Shown one piece after another: positions 52,980 to 61,801 of a stretch of 64,000 nt of DNA; position 1 is the stretch's first letter; each line of letters opens with the position of its first letter. The DNA lies in assembly GCA_003202005.1 (NCBI GenBank), contig QJJF01000006.1, forward strand, positions 62,001-126,000, given 5' to 3'. The notes beneath the pieces were generated by a model. The model was given only the letters and a program-made list of their open reading frames with translations. It had not been told where the DNA came from and made no database searches. This DNA comes from Williamsia faeni (lineage in GTDB: Bacteria > Actinomycetota > Actinomycetes > Mycobacteriales > Mycobacteriaceae). The translations under genes and the position numbers were made by a program.

Positions 52980-53660
52980 ATGGACGAGACGGCAGCAGCA
53001 GGTACCGGGGTGAAGGCGAACTCCGCCAATGCTGGACGCCGGAGCGTTCGGATGCCACGGAGCGCACGCCGACTGCAGTTGATGGATGCCGCAAGTGAGA
53101 TCTTCGTCGAACGCGGTTACCACTCGGCGGGGATGGACGAGATCGCAGTCCACGCGGGTGTCAGCAAACCCGTTCTCTACCAACACTTCCCGAGCAAACT
53201 CGACCTCTATCTCGCGGTCCTGGACCTGCACGCGGAATCGATGGTCAACCGGGTCACCGGAGCACTGCTGACGTCCACCGACAACCGGCACCGCGTCCGC
53301 TCCGCAGTCGAGGCGTTCTTCGATTTCATCGATGAGGACAATCAGGGATATCGGCTGATCTTCCAGTCGGATGCACTCGATCCGGCGGCGATCCGCCGTG
53401 TCGAAGGCGCGACCGAGGCCTGCGTTGACGCCGTGTACGGCCTGGTGATGCACGATTCCGGCCTCGACCAGAACCGGTCCCGCATGCTTGCCGCCGGTCT
53501 CGTCGGCCTCAGTCAGGTCAACGCCCGCCACTGGCTCGACGCCAAGCGGCCCATGACCAAAGAAGAAGCCATCAACATCACCGTCACGATGCTCTGGGGC
53601 GGACTCGCCCGCGTGCCGATGCAGCACGCGAGCGACTCCGAACTCGGCCCCGAGGCCTGA
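52980..53660 (+). CDS. fasR: TetR-family regulator FasR
   Basis: A 226-residue TetR protein. The N-terminal helix-turn-helix is clear (LQLMDAASEIFVERGYHSAG, MDEIAVHAGVSKPVLYQHFP, residues about 33-75), followed by an all-helical ligand domain (AVEAFFDFIDEDNQGYRLIF). Its surroundings (DUF3152 upstream, DUF3107 and ferritin-like gene downstream) match Rv3208, identified as FasR, the activator of the type I fatty acid synthase operon that responds to long-chain acyl-CoA. The assignment uses that context plus resemblance. Stop codon is 5 bp from the convergent DUF3107 gene. Confidence 0.88.
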   Translation: MDETAAAGTGVKANSANAGRRSVRMPRSARRLQLMDAASEIFVERGYHSAGMDEIAVHAGVSKPVLYQHFPSKLDLYLAVLDLHAESMVNRVTGALLTSTDNRHRVRSAVEAFFDFIDEDNQGYRLIFQSDALDPAAIRRVEGATEACVDAVYGLVMHDSGLDQNRSRMLAAGLVGLSQVNARHWLDAKRPMTKEEAINITVTMLWGGLARVPMQHASDSELGPEA

Positions 53661-53665
53661 GCAAA

Positions 53666-53899
53666 CTAGATTGCGCCGAACCCGACCTTGCGGGATTCGG
53701 AGGTGCCGACCTCGACATAGGCGATCTTGGTTACCGGAATCAGGTACCGCGCACCTTTGTCGTCCTGCAGACGCAGGAGCTGATCGCTACCCGACAGTGC
53801 GGCCTCGACCGCGGCATGGGCTTCGTCGCTGTCCTGGTCGATGTGCACAACCAGCTCGCGCGCGCTGTCGGTGATCCCGATCTTCACATCAACGGCCAC
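53666..53899 (-). CDS. DUF3107 small protein (TB9.4-like)
   Basis: A 77-residue protein matching DUF3107: MAVDVKIGITDSARELVVHI, VEAALSGSDQLLRLQDDKG and the conserved tail IAYVEVGTSESRKVGFG. The M. tuberculosis homologue TB9.4 (Rv3208A) is a known antigen of unknown function. GTG start with GGAGG six nt upstream. Convergent with fasR, 5 bp apart. Confidence 0.92.
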   Translation of the reverse strand: MAVDVKIGITDSARELVVHIDQDSDEAHAAVEAALSGSDQLLRLQDDKGARYLIPVTKIAYVEVGTSESRKVGFGAI

Positions 53900-54001
53900 A
53901 GATATCCTCCATAGATCTCAGGCGTACTTCCTACGGGTGTGAATCTATCCCCAGCCGCGGCCGGACCGGCAGTCAGGCCGACCAGCGCCGAAGAGGGTTT
54001 T

Positions 54002-54697
54002 TCAGGTCAGGCCCATGTCCGCCATCCGGCGGGCGTGACGCTCCTGAATCGAATCGAAGAATCCGGCGATCCCGTTGAGGTCGGTCTCGACGGAGAAGAG
54101 CAGCTCGGTCAGATCCTCCTGACCCGCCAGAACGTACTGGGTCTGGGTGATCGCCTCGCCGAGCAGACGACGTCCCCACAACGTCAGCGGCGACTTCAGA
54201 TTCGGGTTGGCGGCCACGGCGTCGCGAATCGCCTGCACAGCGAACTCCGAATGACCGGTCTCGGCCATCACCGCACGGACCACGGCCTCGGCCTCGGGAG
54301 GCAGCGTGCCCGCGATCTCGAGGTAGAAATCTGCGGCCAATCCGTCACCGACATACACCTTGACCAGCGATTCCTCCCAGGTACTGGGCACAGTCGAGGC
54401 ATGGTAGCGATCGAGCACGGCCTCGTACGCGGCGATCAACTCGTAGACGTCGACACCCCGTCGCTGCAGCTCGTCCTGGAGGGTCTCGAAATGCGCCATC
54501 TCGGCCGCGGCCATGCTCGCCATGGCCACCCGGCCCCGGATACCCGGCGCCATCAGCGCCTCGGAGGTGAGTCGGTAGAACGCCGCCAATTCGCCGCACG
54601 CGAGCACCCCGAAGAGTTCGGTGATTCCGCGATGATCGGGCGAAACCGAGGTCGGGACCGCAGCCACCGGCGGTTCGGTTTGTGAGCCAGAAGACAT
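54002..54697 (-). CDS. Ferritin-like fold protein (putative di-iron, MiaE-like)
   Basis: A 231-residue, mostly helical protein. Acidic/histidine residues at ferritin-like spacing are visible: E in VLACGELAAFYR, the AEMAHFETLQDE pair (E-x2-H), and ETGHSEFAVQ (E-x2-H) in a later helix, consistent with a di-iron site. Proteins of this group are annotated as ferritin-like or tRNA-hydroxylase-like; the reaction is not established. ATG 54697 is used; a GTG seven codons upstream (54718) is possible. The wider frame reaching 54826 is not supported. Divergent from rhlE. Confidence 0.85.
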   Translation of the reverse strand: MSSGSQTEPPVAAVPTSVSPDHRGITELFGVLACGELAAFYRLTSEALMAPGIRGRVAMASMAAAEMAHFETLQDELQRRGVDVYELIAAYEAVLDRYHASTVPSTWEESLVKVYVGDGLAADFYLEIAGTLPPEAEAVVRAVMAETGHSEFAVQAIRDAVAANPNLKSPLTLWGRRLLGEAITQTQYVLAGQEDLTELLFSVETDLNGIAGFFDSIQERHARRMADMGLT

Positions 54698-54922
54698 GGG
54701 TTCGAGTGTAGTGCTCACGTGCTCCGGGGACTCGCCGGACCGCTGCGCGGAGAACACCGATTCTTCGAGACCGTCTAAATACACGTACACTGCCAGGGGT
54801 GAGTCATGCTCGACGCGGACTCGCACCGAATTTGTGCGCGCACCAACGGTCGCCTGATATCGATCAGGCCCGATTCAGCCAGATACCGGTTGCCAGGATC
54901 CTCGGGTTGTTTCGAGGCCGCA

Positions 54923-56647
54923 ATGCTGACCTGTTTGGTTGAACCTTTGCAGTGCGCGCGGGAGCACATTGCGAAAGGCAATCAACTGAACATCGAAAGC
55001 AAAACCCAAGAGTCTGTCATCGACGTGGTCGAAGAAGTCATCGTCGCGGAAGATCACGTCTCCCCCACGTTCGCCGAACTCGGCGTCCGCAAGGAAATCG
55101 TCGACGCCCTCGCCGCCGACGGAAAAACCAACACCTTCGCGATCCAGGAACTGACCCTGCCGCTGGCGATGGCCGGCGACGATCTGATCGGCCAGGCCCG
55201 AACCGGCATGGGCAAGACCCTCGGCTTCGGCGTCCCGCTGCTGCAGCGCGTGTCCCAGGCGGTCGCCAATGTCGGCGAACCCGGCATCTGGAAGCTCGAC
55301 GGCACGCCACGCGCGCTGATCATCGTCCCGACCCGTGAGTTGTGCATCCAGGTCACCGATGACCTCGAGATCGCGGCGAAGGGCCTGCACGTCGACACCG
55401 CCGACGGCCAGAACCGGCCGCTGCGGCTGCTCTCGATCTTCGGCGGACGCCCGTTCGAACACCAGATCAGCGAGCTCAAGATCGGCATCGACGTGGTGGT
55501 CGGCACCCCCGGCCGCCTGCTCGACCTCGCCCGCCAGGGCTATCTGATCCTGGGCAAGGTGCAGGTGCTGGTCCTCGACGAGGCCGACGAGATGCTCGAC
55601 CTCGGATTCCTCCCCGATATCGAGCGCTTGATGAGCTCGCTGCCCGACGCCCGCCAGACGATGCTGTTCTCGGCAACCATGCCCGGACCGATCGTCACCC
55701 TGGCCCGCACGTTCCTCACGAAGCCGACCCACATCCGGGCCGAGCACGCGAACGACTCCGCGGTGCACGATCGCACCACCCAGCACGTCTACCGCGCGCA
55801 TGCCATGGACAAGTCCGAACTCGTCGCACGCATCCTGCAGGCCGAAGGACGCGGCGCCACAATGATTTTCACGCGGACCAAGCGGACCGCACAGAAGGTC
55901 GCCGACGACCTCGCCGAGCGCGGATTCGCCGTCGGCGCCGTCCACGGTGACCTCGGCCAGATCGCCCGGGAGAAGGCACTGACCGCTTTCCGCGAGCATC
56001 GGATCAACGTCCTGGTCGCGACCGATGTCGCCGCCCGCGGTATCGACATCGACGACGTCACCCACGTCATCAACTACCAGTGCCCCGATGACGAGAAGAC
56101 CTACGTGCACCGGATCGGACGTACCGGCCGCGCCGGACGCACCGGTATCGCGATCACACTGGTCGACTGGGACGAGCTGCACCGCTGGGAGATGATCAGC
56201 AAAGCACTCGACCTGAAGATGGACGATCCGGCCGAAACCTATTCCAGCTCACCGCATCTGCGCGAAGAACTGAGCATTCCCGAGTCGGCGACCGGACGTG
56301 TCGGAACCGTCAAGCCCGCCCGCGAGGAGCGCGAGCCGCGTTCAGGTGGACGCTCGTCCGACGACGAGAAGCGTGTTGTCGCCGGACGGGGCCGCGATTC
56401 CGCCAAGCGCCCGTCCCGCCAGCGTCGGCGCACCCGCGCGGGCGGCCAGGATGACAACGGAGCAGTCACCGGTGACGCGACGGTGACCACCACCGAGGCG
56501 ACCACCAAGACCACATCCGAGACCCCGGCAGCCGCGCCTGCCGATGGTGCCGAGAGCAGTGACCGGCCCCGCCGTCGACGTCGCCGCCGGACGGGTGCCG
56601 GCAGCGGCACCGACACCGGCGACGCCGTGGGTACCGCTTCGGAGTAG
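54923..56647 (+). CDS. rhlE: DEAD-box RNA helicase RhlE
   Basis: An ATP-dependent RNA helicase of 574 residues. Seen: Q motif (PTFAELGVRKEIVDAL with FAIQELTLPLAM), Walker A ARTGMGKT, motif Ia PTRELCIQ, the DEAD box VLDEADEML, SAT in LFSATMPGP, motif V ATDVAARGID and motif VI HRIGRTGRAGR. A long basic C-terminal tail (RRRRRRTGAG) may bind RNA. The start is uncertain: ATG 54923 has GAGG at 5-nt spacing, but homology to mycobacterial proteins begins about 35 residues later, where only a CTG (54986) is available. Divergent from the ferritin-like gene; the next gene starts 6 bp after its stop. Confidence 0.92.
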   Translation: MLTCLVEPLQCAREHIAKGNQLNIESKTQESVIDVVEEVIVAEDHVSPTFAELGVRKEIVDALAADGKTNTFAIQELTLPLAMAGDDLIGQARTGMGKTLGFGVPLLQRVSQAVANVGEPGIWKLDGTPRALIIVPTRELCIQVTDDLEIAAKGLHVDTADGQNRPLRLLSIFGGRPFEHQISELKIGIDVVVGTPGRLLDLARQGYLILGKVQVLVLDEADEMLDLGFLPDIERLMSSLPDARQTMLFSATMPGPIVTLARTFLTKPTHIRAEHANDSAVHDRTTQHVYRAHAMDKSELVARILQAEGRGATMIFTRTKRTAQKVADDLAERGFAVGAVHGDLGQIAREKALTAFREHRINVLVATDVAARGIDIDDVTHVINYQCPDDEKTYVHRIGRTGRAGRTGIAITLVDWDELHRWEMISKALDLKMDDPAETYSSSPHLREELSIPESATGRVGTVKPAREEREPRSGGRSSDDEKRVVAGRGRDSAKRPSRQRRRTRAGGQDDNGAVTGDATVTTTEATTKTTSETPAAAPADGAESSDRPRRRRRRRTGAGSGTDTGDAVGTASE

Positions 56648-56653
56648 CTGACG

Positions 56654-57880
56654 GTGCTCAGGCCGGAGCGGCGGACGCCGCTCGACATCGTGATCGTTGT
56701 TGTCCTGGTTGTGATCGTCGCGGCGTCTGCCGTGGCGATCTGGGCAACCAGTTCGGCACAGAACACCGAGTCGGATCCGGCCGCCCTGGCCGCGGCCGAA
56801 CCCGCGGAAGCGACCTCGGTTCCGCTCGCGTTCACCGAGGCCTGGCGGGCCACCAGCTCGGCCACTGCGACACCTGTCGCGATCGGTGGCGTGGTGGTGA
56901 CCGGCGACGGCGGAGCCGTGGTCGGACACGACCCGGCCACCGGCGCCGCACTGTGGTCTTACACCCGCGACATCCCTCTGTGCACCGTCACCGGATGGTC
57001 GGCCGGGGGCCGCGACTACGCCATCGCGATCTACCGCAACTCCCGTGGGTGCAGCGAGGTGACTGCACTCGACGCCGCGACCGGGAAACGCGCATCGTCT
57101 CGCAGCAGCGATGCCGACAATTCCCTCGACATCAGTTTCGATCGTGATTATGTTGTGGCACAGGGTGATACACGCCTTGAAGCCTGGCGCACCGACCTGG
57201 TCCGCACCATCGAATACGGCCGCGTCGACGCACCGGTGAACCCCGGGACACAACCCCGTTCGGGTTGCGAGTTCGTCTCCAGCGGGGTCGGTTCATCACG
57301 CATCGCGGTCATCGAGCGCTGCGGTATCGAGCCCGGCTATCGCCTGACCATTCTCGGTGCGACCCTCGACAACGACGAAAAGCTCCAGGAATTCGCGTCG
57401 ACGATCATCACGGGCGAACTGGGCACTCCACCGCGCATCGTTGCCGTCAACCAAACGGGTGTGACCCTGTATGTGTCGTCACCGAGCCCGATGCTCGAAA
57501 CCTATGGCGCCGACGGCACCATCAAGAACCGCACCACCGTCCTCGGCGACCCGATCGGCATCGAGAGCAAACCCATCACCAGCGGCGACGTCATCACATT
57601 CTGGACCGGCAAGGCCACCGTCGTGATCGATCCCGTCACTCTCGAGGCCCGATTCCAGGTACCGGAGACCCTGGGCCCCGGCGTTGTCATGGCCGGTTCC
57701 CTACTGCTGCCGAGCGCCACGGGCATCAGCGAACACAACCTGACCAACGGACAGCCGATTCGCTCGATTCCGGTCGAGCGGGCCGGCTACAACGGCGGAA
57801 TCATCACCCTCGCCGACATCGGCAATCAGCTCGTGCAGCAATGGGACTCCACCGTCTCCGTGCTCGCACCGGCGCAGTGA
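56654..57880 (+). CDS. Membrane-anchored extracytoplasmic beta-propeller protein
   Basis: A 408-residue protein with one N-terminal membrane helix (IVIVVVLVVIVAASAVAIW) and an exported domain of repeated beta-strand units with the PQQ-propeller flavour (GGAVVGHDPATGAALWSY, VTALDAATGKR, TVVIDPVTLEARFQV). Cysteines occur in pairs (LCTVTG/RGCSEV; GCEFV/RCGIE), fitting disulfides outside the cell. Function unknown; Rv3212 is the M. tuberculosis counterpart. GTG 56654 lies 6 bp after rhlE, so the two are co-transcribed. Confidence 0.88.
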   Translation: MLRPERRTPLDIVIVVVLVVIVAASAVAIWATSSAQNTESDPAALAAAEPAEATSVPLAFTEAWRATSSATATPVAIGGVVVTGDGGAVVGHDPATGAALWSYTRDIPLCTVTGWSAGGRDYAIAIYRNSRGCSEVTALDAATGKRASSRSSDADNSLDISFDRDYVVAQGDTRLEAWRTDLVRTIEYGRVDAPVNPGTQPRSGCEFVSSGVGSSRIAVIERCGIEPGYRLTILGATLDNDEKLQEFASTIITGELGTPPRIVAVNQTGVTLYVSSPSPMLETYGADGTIKNRTTVLGDPIGIESKPITSGDVITFWTGKATVVIDPVTLEARFQVPETLGPGVVMAGSLLLPSATGISEHNLTNGQPIRSIPVERAGYNGGIITLADIGNQLVQQWDSTVSVLAPAQ

Positions 57881-57911
57881 TCCCGGACAACCTTCCGCGC
57901 GGTGGCCCCGC

Positions 57912-58703
57912 TCAGACCGCGTCGATGGTCTGAAGTTCGACGTCGTCCTTCCAGTGATCCCAGAGATTGTCCGCGAGATCTCGATATGCCTGCGCGCCCT
58001 TGCTCTTTCGACCGGCGAGCACACTCGCACCCGAGGCCGACGCCTCGGCGAAACGGACGGTGCGCGGGATCGGCGGCGCCAGAACCGGCAGGTCGTAGCG
58101 GTCTGCGACATCGGCGAGGACGTCGCGGCTGTGAGTGGTGCGGGCGTCGTAGAGGGTGGGTAGCGCACCGAGAAGTTTCAGATCGGGATTGGTGATCTGC
58201 TGTACCTCGGTGACCGTGCGGAGCAACTGCCCCACACCCCGGTGGGCGAGGGTCTCGCATTGCAACGGCACAATCACCTCATCGGCTGCGGTCAGCCCGT
58301 TGAGCGTGAGAACCCCGAGCGAGGGCGGGCAGTCGATGATGATGACGTCGTAATCTTCCTCGACGGTCTTGAGTGCCCGCTTGAGCGCGTACTCGCGTCC
58401 CGGACGCATGAGCAGCAACGCCTCGGCACCCGCGAGATCGATCGTGGCCGGGAGCAGGGTGACCTTGTCGTCGGTGTCGAGCAGCGCCTCTGCCAGAGTC
58501 CCCTCCCCCAGGAGCACGTCGTGGATCGAAATCGTCAGCTTGTCCGGGTCATGACCCAACGAAAAGGTAAGGCACCCTTGCGGATCCAGGTCGACAACCA
58601 GGACCGACAAACCCTTGTCGGCCAACGCGGCGCCCAGCGAGACCACCGTGGTGGTCTTCGCGACGCCCCCCTTTTGATTCGCCACTGCAAGTACCTTGAC
58701 CAT
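57912..58703 (-). CDS. ParA-family ATPase (Soj-like)
   Basis: A 263-residue P-loop ATPase with the deviant Walker A of the ParA family (KGGVAKTTTVVSLG, near residue 11), Walker A' VVDLDPQGCLT, Walker B DYDVIIIDCPPSLG and motif CETLAHRGV. No parB follows, and it lies away from the origin-type gene set, so it is an orphan ParA that may position a cargo other than the chromosome. Rv3213c is the M. tuberculosis equivalent in the same context. Convergent with the propeller gene and divergent from the phosphatase gene. Confidence 0.9.
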   Translation of the reverse strand: MVKVLAVANQKGGVAKTTTVVSLGAALADKGLSVLVVDLDPQGCLTFSLGHDPDKLTISIHDVLLGEGTLAEALLDTDDKVTLLPATIDLAGAEALLLMRPGREYALKRALKTVEEDYDVIIIDCPPSLGVLTLNGLTAADEVIVPLQCETLAHRGVGQLLRTVTEVQQITNPDLKLLGALPTLYDARTTHSRDVLADVADRYDLPVLAPPIPRTVRFAEASASGASVLAGRKSKGAQAYRDLADNLWDHWKDDVELQTIDAV

Positions 58704-58783
58704 TGCTGACTCCCTCCAAGTCGAGCACTCCGAACGCGCTGCCGCAGTTTGTTTTCCTTGACCCTATGCGCAGGCAGTGCAGA

Positions 58784-59446
58784 ATGTCTGGGGTGAGCAC
58801 CCCGAGTTCTGCCATTCATCGACTGATTCTCATCCGGCACGGAGAAACCGAGTGGTCGAAGGCGGGCAAACACACCGGGACGAGCGATATCCCGCTCACC
58901 CCGCTCGGCGAGGAACAAGCAGCCGGCCTGCGCCAACCGCTCGACGAATTGCTCCTGACCGATCCGCTGGTGCTGTCTTCGCCGAGAATTCGCGCCACCC
59001 ACACCGCGGCATTGGCCGGCTTGACGATTTCCCGCACCGACGAATTGTTCACCGAATGGAATTACGGCAGCTACGAGGGAATCACCACCCCGCAGATCCG
59101 CGAGACCGATCCGGGCTGGACGGTGTGGTCCCGTGGCGGACCCGGCGGTGAATCACCTCAGCAGATGAGCGACCGGATGGATGCCGTCATCAGCGGCCTG
59201 CTGGACGATCTGACCAACAGGTCCGTGATCCTCATCGGACACGGCCACCTCTCGAGGTCGCTCCTGGCCCGCTGGATCGGCGCACCCATACATTTCGGTG
59301 CTCATTTCGCGATGCTCCCGGCGTCGCTCTCCGTCCTCGGATTCGACGGCGAGACCCGTCAGATCCAGTCCCTGGGCATCACCGGATACCGCAGCGCCGA
59401 CTACGTGGACGCCGGCCGCCCGGCCCATGTGCGCACCGGCGCCTGA
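58784..59446 (+). CDS. Histidine phosphatase superfamily protein (Gpm2-type acid phosphatase)
   Basis: The 220-residue protein has the phosphohistidine motif LILIRHGETEWS (RHGE, near residue 20), a second catalytic Arg in VLSSPRIRATHTAAL, the acid ELFTEWNYGSYEGI and the second histidine in ILIGHGHLSRSLLARW. It is phosphoglycerate-mutase-like in fold, but the M. tuberculosis homologue (Rv3214) behaves as a broad acid phosphatase. ATG 58784 used; GTG 58793 possible. Overlaps nothing; divergent from parA. Confidence 0.9.
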   Translation: MSGVSTPSSAIHRLILIRHGETEWSKAGKHTGTSDIPLTPLGEEQAAGLRQPLDELLLTDPLVLSSPRIRATHTAALAGLTISRTDELFTEWNYGSYEGITTPQIRETDPGWTVWSRGGPGGESPQQMSDRMDAVISGLLDDLTNRSVILIGHGHLSRSLLARWIGAPIHFGAHFAMLPASLSVLGFDGETRQIQSLGITGYRSADYVDAGRPAHVRTGA

Positions 59447-59481
59447 GTCGTCGGGTACCCGACCGACAGCAGACCGGAGCG

Positions 59482-59961
59482 TCAGTGACGCTTCTTCTTG
59501 CGTCGCTCAAAGGTCTTCGCGACGGGCTTGGGTTCGACCGCGACTTCGTCGTCCTCACCCGGTTTGATCGCGTAGGCGAGTGCAAACCACTTCATCGACG
59601 ACGGGCTGAACAGGAAGTACAACGCGATCGCGAGCACCACGAGGACGGGTGTACCGATGAGCGGCAGGTTGCTGTCGGTCATCAGGGCAATCGCCACCGG
59701 GACCAGCAGCACCTGCGTCATCACCGCGATGGCCCGACCCCAGCGACGTCCGGTGAGCAGCGCGATGCCGGCGGCCAGGACACCACCGCCGAGGATCACA
59801 AACCAGGCCGCGGTTCCATAACCGCTGATGAAGTCACCGTCGTCATGACCCAGCAACTCCCGGATCACCATGTAGATCGCGGCCGCGACGGCGAGGGCGC
59901 CTTCGAATGCAACTATTGCGCCGGCCCGGCGAACATTGATCGGTGCAGTGGATTCAGACAC
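59482..59961 (-). CDS. Small integral membrane protein
   Basis: A 159-residue protein with four predicted membrane helices (AIVAFEGALAVAAAIYMVI, AAWFVILGGGVLAAGIALL, AIAVMTQVLLVPVAIALM, VLVVLAIALYFLFS) and a charged C-terminal tail ending RRKKKRH. No family motif recognised beyond resemblance to the membrane protein adjacent to the lipid-kinase gene in mycobacteria (Rv3217c). Divergent from the kinase gene. Confidence 0.85.
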   Translation of the reverse strand: MSESTAPINVRRAGAIVAFEGALAVAAAIYMVIRELLGHDDGDFISGYGTAAWFVILGGGVLAAGIALLTGRRWGRAIAVMTQVLLVPVAIALMTDSNLPLIGTPVLVVLAIALYFLFSPSSMKWFALAYAIKPGEDDEVAVEPKPVAKTFERRKKKRH

Positions 59962-60070
59962 CTGACCACACTAATGGTCGCGTCCGCCGAGCCTCTCCCA
60001 GGTCCTTCGCGGGCCCCGGTGACCAGCGCAAAGGGCGGATTCGCCCCTTCTGGCGCTAGGCTCGGTTCTC

Positions 60071-61153
60071 GTGCGCGCGATGCTGATCGTCAATCCCTTT
60101 GCCACCTCGACCACCGAGGCCGGCCGCGACGCGCTGCTCCATACCCTCTCCGCATCGCTGCGTCGCCCGGAAGATGGGGCCGGCGGGGTGGCGGAGACGA
60201 AGCGCAGCGGAGCTCGACCAGAGCATGTGGAGACGAAGCGCAGCGGAGCTCGACCAGAGCATGTGGAGACGAAGCGCAGCGGAGCTCGACCACAGTATGT
60301 CGATGTCAGGGTCGAACACACCACTCACCGCGGTCATGCCGGCGAGCTCGCCGCACAGGCCCGCGCCGAGCGCTACGACGTTGTCGTGGTGCACGGCGGC
60401 GATGGCAGTGTCAACGAGGTGGTCAACGGACTTCTCGATCCTCCGTCCGTGCCCGAGAGCGGTCTGCCCTCCCCGGCACTCGCGGTCGTGCCCGGCGGCA
60501 GCGCCAACGTATTTGCCCGGGCATTGGGCATCGATCCGGATCCACTGAAGGCAACCGGGCAGCTCGTCGACCTGCTCGCGACCGGGCAGCGACGACGAGT
60601 CAGCTTGGGGCACACCAACAATCGCTGGTTCTTGTTCAACGCCGGAGTCGGTGTCGACGCACAGGTGGTGAAGTCCATCGACGAACAGCGCACCGCGGGG
60701 CATCGCGCGACCGCCACCCGTTATCTGTGGACCGCGGTACGGACGTTCATGGGCGCTGCCCGCGGCAAGCCCACGCTGACCGTCACCATCCCGGGTCGCG
60801 AACCTCTCGAGGGCGCACATTTCGCGTTCGTCTCGAATGCCAGCCCGTGGACTTATCTGGGCACACGGCCGATCGAAACCAATCCGGATACGAGTTTTGA
60901 CAGTCGACTCGGCGTTTTTGCATCAACGTCGATGGCCCCGATCCGCAATTTGCCACTGGCCCGGCAATTGTTGTCTTCGAAAGCCAAGCCGCACGCCAAA
61001 CACCTTTTGCGCGCAGATGATGTCGCATCTGTCGAGATTCGTAGTTCCGAACCCATCGACATGCAGATGGATGGCGAATACCTTGGTACCCGGACGGCGC
61101 TCGAGTTCGGCTGCCGTCCCGCCGTACTAGAGGTTATTTCTCCCAAATCGTGA
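60071..61153 (+). CDS. Diacylglycerol kinase / sphingosine kinase-like protein with in-frame repeat insertion
   Basis: A 360-residue lipid-kinase-family protein. Seen: N-terminal LIVNPFATST, the nucleotide loop VVVHGGDGSVNEVVNG (GGDGxxNE), the second loop AVVPGGSANVFARALG (PGGSANxFAR), and the C-terminal MQMDGEYLG typical of DAGK/YegS proteins. It should phosphorylate a lipid at the inner membrane face. Between strands 1 and 2 (residues about 42-77) three copies of a 12-residue unit (ETKRSGARPEHV) are inserted, highly basic and foreign in composition. ATG/GTG choice: the frame starts with GTG at 60071. Rv3218 is the M. tuberculosis equivalent. Confidence 0.9.
   Translation: MRAMLIVNPFATSTTEAGRDALLHTLSASLRRPEDGAGGVAETKRSGARPEHVETKRSGARPEHVETKRSGARPQYVDVRVEHTTHRGHAGELAAQARAERYDVVVVHGGDGSVNEVVNGLLDPPSVPESGLPSPALAVVPGGSANVFARALGIDPDPLKATGQLVDLLATGQRRRVSLGHTNNRWFLFNAGVGVDAQVVKSIDEQRTAGHRATATRYLWTAVRTFMGAARGKPTLTVTIPGREPLEGAHFAFVSNASPWTYLGTRPIETNPDTSFDSRLGVFASTSMAPIRNLPLARQLLSSKAKPHAKHLLRADDVASVEIRSSEPIDMQMDGEYLGTRTALEFGCRPAVLEVISPKS
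60194..60301 (+). repeat. Three tandem 36-bp repeats inside the lipid-kinase gene
   Basis: The unit starts GAGACGAAGCGCAGCGGAGC at 60194, 60230 and 60266. The first two copies are identical; the third differs in its last nine bases. Being 36 bp long, the array keeps the reading frame and encodes ETKRSGARPEHV three times. Confidence 0.9.
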
Positions 61154-61274
61154 AGCAGCGGTCTGCGACCTGGGAGAGATCCCGGTCACAAGTGCTTTTA
61201 TATGTGATTCGCAAGACAAGTTCGCCCGCACAGTAGTACAACGGGGTAGGGACCTTCAGAGGTACCCCCTGCAC

Positions 61275-61290
61275 AGTGATGTTGCCCACG
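61275..61290 (+). promoter_or_regulatory. Possible cAMP receptor protein (Crp) site upstream of whiB1
   Basis: AGTGATGTTGCCCACG fits the GTGA-n6-(C/T)CAC pattern of mycobacterial Crp sites, and Crp sites of closely similar form control whiB1 in M. tuberculosis. It lies about 135 bp before whiB1. No mapped promoter supports it here. Confidence 0.4.
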
Positions 61291-61423
61291 TGTTATGGGA
61301 ACACCATTGACATCATCTGGATTCGTGAAAGTATTCACAAAGCAACAGTGCGGAAACAAAACCTACGCACACATGAACAGACGGTTACGAGCGGCGCAGA
61401 GAAGCGCCTGAAGGAGCAGTGGG

Positions 61424-61678
61424 ATGGACTGGCGTCACAACGCAATTTGTCGCGACGAGGATCCGGAGCTGTTTTTCCCGGTGGGAAACAGTGGCCCGGC
61501 CATCGCGCAGATTGCTGATGCGAAGCTCGTCTGCAACCGCTGCCCGGTTACAGCTGATTGCCTTACGTGGGCACTGGAGTCGGGCCAGGATGCAGGCGTG
61601 TGGGGCGCGATGAGCGAAGACGAGCGGCGCGCACTGAAGCGGCGCAACGCTCGCAGCCGCACACGCAGCTCGGTGTAG
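61424..61678 (+). CDS. whiB1: WhiB1 iron-sulfur transcription factor
   Basis: An 84-residue Wbl protein. Four cysteines for the NO-sensitive [4Fe-4S] cluster are at C9, C37, C40 and C46 (AICRDEDPELFFP, LVCNRCPVTADCLTWAL), followed by GVWGAMSEDERRALKRR, the sigma-contacting turn and basic DNA-binding tail. WhiB1 is essential in mycobacteria, binds the primary sigma factor and becomes a DNA-binding regulator when its cluster reacts with nitric oxide. AAGGAG lies six nt before ATG 61424. Two hairpins follow. The neighbour pdtaS on the other strand is also linked to NO sensing. Confidence 0.95.
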   Translation: MDWRHNAICRDEDPELFFPVGNSGPAIAQIADAKLVCNRCPVTADCLTWALESGQDAGVWGAMSEDERRALKRRNARSRTRSSV

Positions 61679-61693
61679 ACACAGCAAGAAATG

Positions 61694-61723
61694 CGAGGTG
61701 GTCGCAGCAAGGCGACCACCTCG
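61694..61723. terminator. Hairpin 1 after whiB1
   Basis: Perfect 12-bp arms CGAGGTGGTCGC (61694-61705) and GCGACCACCTCG (61712-61723) with loop AGCAAG, 15 nt after the whiB1 stop. No U-tract. Confidence 0.6.
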
Positions 61724-61732
61724 ACGGCAACC

Positions 61733-61767
61733 AACCCGGTGGCACAGGCCACTGGGTTTTTGTTGTT
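61733..61767 (+). terminator. Hairpin 2 after whiB1, intrinsic terminator
   Basis: Arms AACCCGGTGGC (61733-61743) and GCCACTGGGTT (61748-61758; one G-U pair) followed by TTTTGTTGTT. The U-tract makes this the real terminator of whiB1. Confidence 0.75.
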
Positions 61768-61801
61768 CAAGGACACCAAAAATGCTGCGGCACAAGCCCG
61801 T

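Noticed and set aside
59450-59463. GTCGGGTACCCGAC palindrome between the phosphatase and the membrane-protein gene
   Set aside because: Loop-less 14-bp palindrome without U-tract; may help termination but is not distinctive.
60194-60301. 36-bp repeats as a CRISPR array
   Set aside because: The units are directly adjacent with no spacers, lie inside a coding frame, and no cas genes are present.
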